A stretch of DNA of 43,049 nt from contig CANRCT010000028.1 of assembly GCA_947629175.1 (NCBI GenBank), positions 1 to 43,049 on the forward strand. Direction: 5' to 3'. Origin of the DNA: an uncultured Muribaculaceae bacterium (lineage in GTDB: Bacteria > Bacteroidota > Bacteroidia > Bacteroidales > Muribaculaceae). The translations under genes were made by a program, and so were the position numbers. Numbering within the stretch: position 1 is the stretch's first letter; each line of letters starts with the position of its first letter. The notes under the pieces are model-generated. The model did no database searches. It saw only the letters and a program-made list of their open reading frames with translations, and was not told the DNA's origin. This document shows positions 39,548 to 43,049 of the stretch, in pieces.

Positions 39548-40444
39548 AGAGGGTGTTTCATAACAACCGTTAAGAATCCCCATCAAAAATGCCTCTGCTA
39601 AAGGAGAGGGCATTTCTAAATTGTTTATTTGTTGACAATTAAAAGAAAGGATTTAGAAATGTACACCTCTGATTTAACAGAAGCACAGAAAGCTTTCATA
39701 AAAGAAACAATTCCAATGGATAATTGGACGAGCAAACATGATTTTTTTCTTGTCTTTGATGCGGTTTTATACGTGGACAAGACCGGCTGTCAATGGCGTA
39801 ATCTTCCACATGACTTCCCGGCATGGCAGACCGTATATTACTATTTCCGTGTATGGAGTGCCATCGGCGAATTCAAGGAGTTGCTTGACAGCCTTGTCGC
39901 ACAAGTGCGATTTCAGGAAGGTCAGGCTCCGGAACCAAGTGTCGCGGTTGTCGATGCCCAAAGTGTGCGGGCTGCCTCATATCCCTCACCGAAAGGTTTT
40001 GACGGCAACAAGAAAGTCAAGGGAATAAAACGGCAGATTGCAGTTGACAAGAACGGACATCTACTTGATGTCAAGACAACTACCGCTAACATACATGACT
40101 CCAAAGGCGGTCTGATGCTTCTGGCTTTACTTGCTGCCTCGCATCCGGCCATCAAGAAGATTCTTGCAGACAGAGGCTATCGCGGAGATTTGATTGAACT
40201 TGTGAGAAATGCTTTTGGTATGAACGTGGAAATCACTTTGTCGGGTTCTTCTGACGGAAAGTTCATTCCCGCAAAAGGCAGATGGGTAGCGGAGCGTTCT
40301 ATCTCTTGGCTTGACAACTTCCGACGATTATGCAGAAATTATGAGGATACATTGGAGGTCGCACGACAGATGGTTATCATTGCAGGAATGGCAATGCTCT
40401 TGAACAGGCTTCCTGCAAATTAACAATCGTTATGAAACACCCTC
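39548..40444 (+). mobile_element. IS5-family insertion sequence, complete, 897 bp
   Basis: The ends match as inverted repeats: GAGGGTGTTTCATAAC at 39548 and its complement ending at 40444, with similarity for about 25 bp (positions 39548-39572 and 40420-40444). A TTA target duplication flanks it (39545-39547 and 40445-40447). One transposase gene fills the inside. Intact ends, an intact gene and a clear duplication indicate a recent insertion. It entered the last codons of the helix-turn-helix gene on the minus strand. Confidence 0.9.
39659..40423 (+). CDS. IS5-family transposase
   Basis: A 254-residue DDE transposase starting 'MYTSDLTEAQKAFIKETIP'; a TTG at 39629 would add ten residues. The N-terminus carries the usual IS5-group domain ('DKTGCQWRNLPHDFPAWQTV'). 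Catalytic residues: D in 'VAVVDAQSVR', D in 'ILADRGYRGD', and E in 'RWVAERSISWLDNFRRLCRN' (the Y-(2)-R-(3)-E-(6)-K type box). Its stop lies inside the right inverted repeat. It appears intact and should be active. Confidence 0.93.
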   Translation: MYTSDLTEAQKAFIKETIPMDNWTSKHDFFLVFDAVLYVDKTGCQWRNLPHDFPAWQTVYYYFRVWSAIGEFKELLDSLVAQVRFQEGQAPEPSVAVVDAQSVRAASYPSPKGFDGNKKVKGIKRQIAVDKNGHLLDVKTTTANIHDSKGGLMLLALLAASHPAIKKILADRGYRGDLIELVRNAFGMNVEITLSGSSDGKFIPAKGRWVAERSISWLDNFRRLCRNYEDTLEVARQMVIIAGMAMLLNRLPAN

Positions 40445-40803
40445 TTAGGCTTTCGTTTTACTGAGCCTGTCATCATCTGGGTTATTTCCTCCAGACTCAT
40501 CTTGCTTATTCGGCGGCTGTCTTCAACCCATTTAATGAGTTCGGATCGTCGGAACAGCAACTCTTTGGCGGGCTTATAATGTGGGATGAGACCTTTCTGG
40601 GCCAGCTTGTAGATAGTCGGCTTCTTCAGATGGACTACCTCACAGGCAGTTTCAAGGTCTATGAAGCCTTCGGCCGGTATCATTTTGGATTGACTCTGGA
40701 GCCTTTTGGACATACTCGTGAGTTCCTTGGTCATGTAGGACATCTGTTCCATCATTTCCGCGAGCATTTTAGGCATTGTATCGAACGAGGGTGTATTCTC
40801 CAT
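40420..40803 (-). CDS. helix-turn-helix protein with its C-terminus rewritten by the IS
   Basis: A 127-residue protein. Residues ~10-40 form a coiled coil ('MLAEMMEQMSYMTKELTSMS'), and ~45-92 an excisionase/HTH_17-type winged helix ('DLETACEVVHLKKPTIYKLA', 'YKPAKELLFRRSELIKWV'). The last residues 'VFHNDC' come from the right inverted repeat of the IS. Joining 40448 back to the sequence left of the IS with one TTA restores an ending '...KRKPKKR' and stop, so only the tip has changed and the protein may still work. Such proteins regulate excision or mobilization in Bacteroides elements. Confidence 0.8.
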   Translation of the reverse strand: MENTPSFDTMPKMLAEMMEQMSYMTKELTSMSKRLQSQSKMIPAEGFIDLETACEVVHLKKPTIYKLAQKGLIPHYKPAKELLFRRSELIKWVEDSRRISKMSLEEITQMMTGSVKRKPKRVFHNDC

Positions 40804-40851
40804 ATTATTCTAATTTTCAGACTTGATTGCGGTTGGAATTTACTGTTTATT

Positions 40852-41538
40852 TTAGAAGCGGGTAGCCGGAAATACATGAGGGATGAGAGGTTGGTCAAGC
40901 GGTATGAGCTTGAGAGTGAAAGACCCTTCTTTGATAGCCAGTTTTGTCTGGATGGTGTCAACGGCAACCTCTGAAAACATTAACTTGAAGGTATCCTTAA
41001 GGAACCAGGCTATCTGTATATTGGATCTTTTGAGACGTTTTCCGATATTCCAGCCGAAATGATACAGGTCATTGGAGGTCACGCCATCCAATTTAACTGT
41101 AATATCATCTGACACATCTTTACCTTTGGCAAGCTGCTGAATATTGTTACAGAGCGTTTGAATCTGAGCCTCAGTCAGATGTTTATCGAATGTGAGGGAT
41201 GAATATGAAAGAATATCATCCATGATGCCGGATTCGGTATTTGAATCGGTTCCTATAAGGAAGTCAGTTTGCTGTCTGTCGCTTTCCTCGTCACTTGATT
41301 TGCATGCAATGTGTGCAACGTATAATTTGGGGACAATATAGTATGCAGATATGAGATATATCAGATATCCTGTGCCGCATACAAGTGATAATACGAATAT
41401 CGTATGAAAGACAGCAAGGAAAATATCGGAAGTTTCCGTTATCATTCGTGTATAATCGGAAACACCGATGCCAAGCGCCGACATCGTTACAACGGTGAGA
41501 TATGCTCTTGTCCAAGGGGATTTATAAGGGGCTTTCAT
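40852..41538 (-). CDS. two-helix membrane protein of unknown function
   Basis: A 228-residue protein from the ATG at 41538 ('MKAPYKSPWTRAYLTVV'); a TTG at 41562 would add eight residues. Two hydrophobic helices at about 11-30 and 38-66 ('VFHTIFVLSLVCGTGYLIYL') are followed by a ~150-residue cytoplasmic or periplasmic domain with 'LTFDKHLTEAQIQTLCNNIQ'. I do not recognise the family. It lies between the integrase and the helix-turn-helix gene of the mobilizable element, on the same strand. Confidence 0.6.
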   Translation of the reverse strand: MKAPYKSPWTRAYLTVVTMSALGIGVSDYTRMITETSDIFLAVFHTIFVLSLVCGTGYLIYLISAYYIVPKLYVAHIACKSSDEESDRQQTDFLIGTDSNTESGIMDDILSYSSLTFDKHLTEAQIQTLCNNIQQLAKGKDVSDDITVKLDGVTSNDLYHFGWNIGKRLKRSNIQIAWFLKDTFKLMFSEVAVDTIQTKLAIKEGSFTLKLIPLDQPLIPHVFPATRF

Positions 41539-41692
41539 CTTTACGATATGTATTAATTTCAATTATGAGTTCGTTATTTTCTAATAGAATAACGCATGAG
41601 AAATGCCCTGAAAATCAATGTTATGATTTGTTATAAAGTGCGTCAGAATTTATATTTCCGTCCATTTCGGCTGAATGGAAATCCATCGTGAA

Positions 41693-41715
41693 CTCAATTC
41701 AAAAATTGAATTGAG
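41693..41715. repeat. perfect palindrome in the integrase-side noncoding strip
   Basis: CTCAATTCAA (41693-41702) and TTGAATTGAG (41706-41715) with a 3-base centre. It stands in a ~310-bp AT-rich strip without genes between the integrase end and the membrane protein gene. It could be a regulator or integrase-accessory binding site; nothing else in the strip is identified apart from the terminator. Confidence 0.45.
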
Positions 41716-41799
41716 CCCATGACTGAAATTCTATTGAACCGAAATCTTTCAAGTTCTGACATTTACAAATACTGAGATATATTAGGCATATTTAACGCA

Positions 41800-41825
41800 C
41801 AAAAGGACACCCCGAAGGGCATCCT
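41800..41825 (-). terminator. terminator of the right-hand integrase gene
   Basis: On the minus strand AGGATGCCC and GGGTGTCCT pair around a TTCG tetraloop (41804-41825), followed by TTTT. It starts 24 bp after the integrase stop. Confidence 0.85.
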
Positions 41826-41849
41826 TTCAACAAGAGGTACAAATAAGGA

Positions 41850-42953
41850 CTATTTCAGTTTTATCTTATCGACGGTTTCTCGCTTCTTGGAAGACACGAG
41901 ATCCGCGTATATCTGGGTAGTTACGACTGATTTGTGAGTCAGCATCTTTGAGACCGTGTATATGTCTGTTCCTGCGGCAATCTGAAGTGTTGCGTATGTA
42001 TGGCGGAAACAGTGGAACGTGATATGCTTCTTGATGCCGGAAGCCTCAATCCAGTTCTTGAGCGGCACATTGATCATTGAACGTGTCAGTCCCTTGAAGA
42101 CCTTGCCTTCACCACGTTCTCCACAAAGTTCAAGAGCCTCGTAACTTATCGGCAGGATAGCCTCGGTGGATGTCTTCTGCGTCCTGATTCTGACACATGG
42201 ACCTTTATCGGGAGCAATGCGGAGATTGTTCCATGTTAGGTTCTCTATGTCACTGATACGCAACCCCGTGAGGCAAGAGAACAGGGACGCTCTTTTCAGG
42301 ACATCAATCTTGCAGGGCGTTTTGGCGAGTATTATGAGTTCGTCCTGAGTGAGATACTCTTTTTGAACGTCTTCCCATTCTATCTTGTCGAGATAGTCGT
42401 TGATGTTCTCTTTCAATAGCTTATCCCTGTAAGCTACTTTCAGTAGCCCTCTGAAAGTCGAGAAGTAACCGGCGATAGAGTTCTGTGAAAGTTTTCTATG
42501 CGTCAGGCGCAGATTATTGGCTGTCAGAAGGTATTCACGGAACTTTGTGCATAGTTCCACCGTCACCTCTTCAAAGAGACATTTCCCTTTTACGAAGATC
42601 TCGAAGTGACGATAGACAATTTCCCATTTCTGGGGTTTTCCTTTGCACATCTTTTTGAAGTAGTCAAGGAAGTCTGCCTTCTCCTGATGTCGGTCCATGA
42701 ATCCGAACTGCTTGTTGATTACCTGTTCCTGACGACGGCAACGGATGAGTTCGCCCTGGGTGAGCATTGCTTCATTATAATCTCTTTCTATGTCATTCTT
42801 CGGTTCGGCGTAGATATAGAAGCCGAGAAACTCCCGGCGAGACAGACGCCCAGTATGGGGATTACGGACTGCAGGCCAGTAATCCAGATACAGTGACATG
42901 CGGCCTTTTGTTATAGGTTTCTGCCGCAGATATACCTTAGCACATGTAGCCAT
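41850..42953 (-). CDS. tyrosine-type site-specific integrase
   Basis: A 367-residue tyrosine recombinase. It has an N-terminal arm-binding part (1-85), a SAM-like core-binding domain (about 92-190) and a catalytic domain (about 200-360). All catalytic marks are visible: R in 'TGLRISDIENL', 'HCFRHTYATL' (H-x-x-R), 'LTHKSVVTTQIYADL' with the second histidine and the nucleophilic tyrosine. Unlike the integrase at 714-1946 it keeps the first arginine. It is the integrase of the mobilizable element holding the relaxase genes; the attachment site probably lies just right of the window. Its stop is followed by a good terminator. Confidence 0.94.
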   Translation of the reverse strand: MATCAKVYLRQKPITKGRMSLYLDYWPAVRNPHTGRLSRREFLGFYIYAEPKNDIERDYNEAMLTQGELIRCRRQEQVINKQFGFMDRHQEKADFLDYFKKMCKGKPQKWEIVYRHFEIFVKGKCLFEEVTVELCTKFREYLLTANNLRLTHRKLSQNSIAGYFSTFRGLLKVAYRDKLLKENINDYLDKIEWEDVQKEYLTQDELIILAKTPCKIDVLKRASLFSCLTGLRISDIENLTWNNLRIAPDKGPCVRIRTQKTSTEAILPISYEALELCGERGEGKVFKGLTRSMINVPLKNWIEASGIKKHITFHCFRHTYATLQIAAGTDIYTVSKMLTHKSVVTTQIYADLVSSKKRETVDKIKLK

Positions 42954-43049
42954 AGTTTCTCTTTTTTCTGCAAATAGTAGTGGTGCGATAAAAATCTTAC
43001 CACTGTTATTAAAATATTAATATTTAGTCAAATACAAGAGGACATTGAT

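Overview
The window looks like a chromosome segment from a Bacteroidales bacterium, probably a Muribaculaceae-like gut commensal; the family assignment is inference. The evidence is repeated Bacteroidetes-type promoters (TTTG or TTG, then 18-20 bp, then TAnnTTTG), split glycine decarboxylase genes gcvPA/gcvPB, a DUF1343/NamZ-type muramidase, DUF1573 proteins, MeaB, and Bacteroides-style tyrosine integrases and mobilization genes. A gene-dense, higher-GC core block (about 2.4-26.0 kb) lies between two lower-GC accessory blocks, each with a tyrosine integrase.

Left edge (1-2400): the end of an integrated element, with two small helix-turn-helix genes converging on a tyrosine integrase. A 450-bp noncoding strip packed with GTGAGT/ACTCAC motifs follows, then tRNA-Lys(CTT) and tRNA-Tyr(GTA), each with its own promoter.

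Core (2.4-26.0 kb): polA and a Gfo/Idh/MocA oxidoreductase run leftward. Rightward from the polA promoter region lie a Na/Pi cotransporter-PhoU protein and an orphan OmpR-type response regulator, followed by rnhB and namZ. A leftward operon DUF1573-DUF1573-meaB comes next. Then follow a 1023-residue protein combining a Schlafen-type AlbA_2 domain with a WYL-like C-terminus, and a lipoprotein lactonase. A complete glycine cleavage operon (gcvT, gcvH, gcvPA, gcvPB, lpdA) is translationally coupled to a family 2 glycosyltransferase. rpiB closes the block. The PolA proofreading site appears degenerate.

Accessory block (26.0-43.0 kb): it opens with mobile-element debris, namely a broken ORF, a promoter with a long inverted repeat, and three 18-bp repeats spaced exactly 33 bp. 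Next is a tripartite HipB-HipS-HipT kinase toxin module with twin operators. Divergent from it is a short transcription unit (52-aa ORF plus intrinsic terminator) leading into an Rnl2-type RNA ligase and two calcineurin-like metallophosphoesterases, a likely RNA-repair cassette. A leftward operon follows: PD-(D/E)XK nuclease-DUF2075 helicase, a small VbhA-like ORF, RhuM and a zinc alcohol dehydrogenase. The right end is a mobilizable element: frameshifted and intact paralogs of an unknown family, a membrane protein, MobA-type relaxase, MobC, a probable oriT hairpin, an IS5-family insertion that rewrote the end of a helix-turn-helix gene, another membrane protein and a second tyrosine integrase.

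The most interesting stretch is 26.5-31.8 kb. A kinase toxin whose known relatives target translation sits back to back with an RNA ligase-phosphoesterase cassette, and the latter is preceded by a terminated leader. A functional link between the two is inference.
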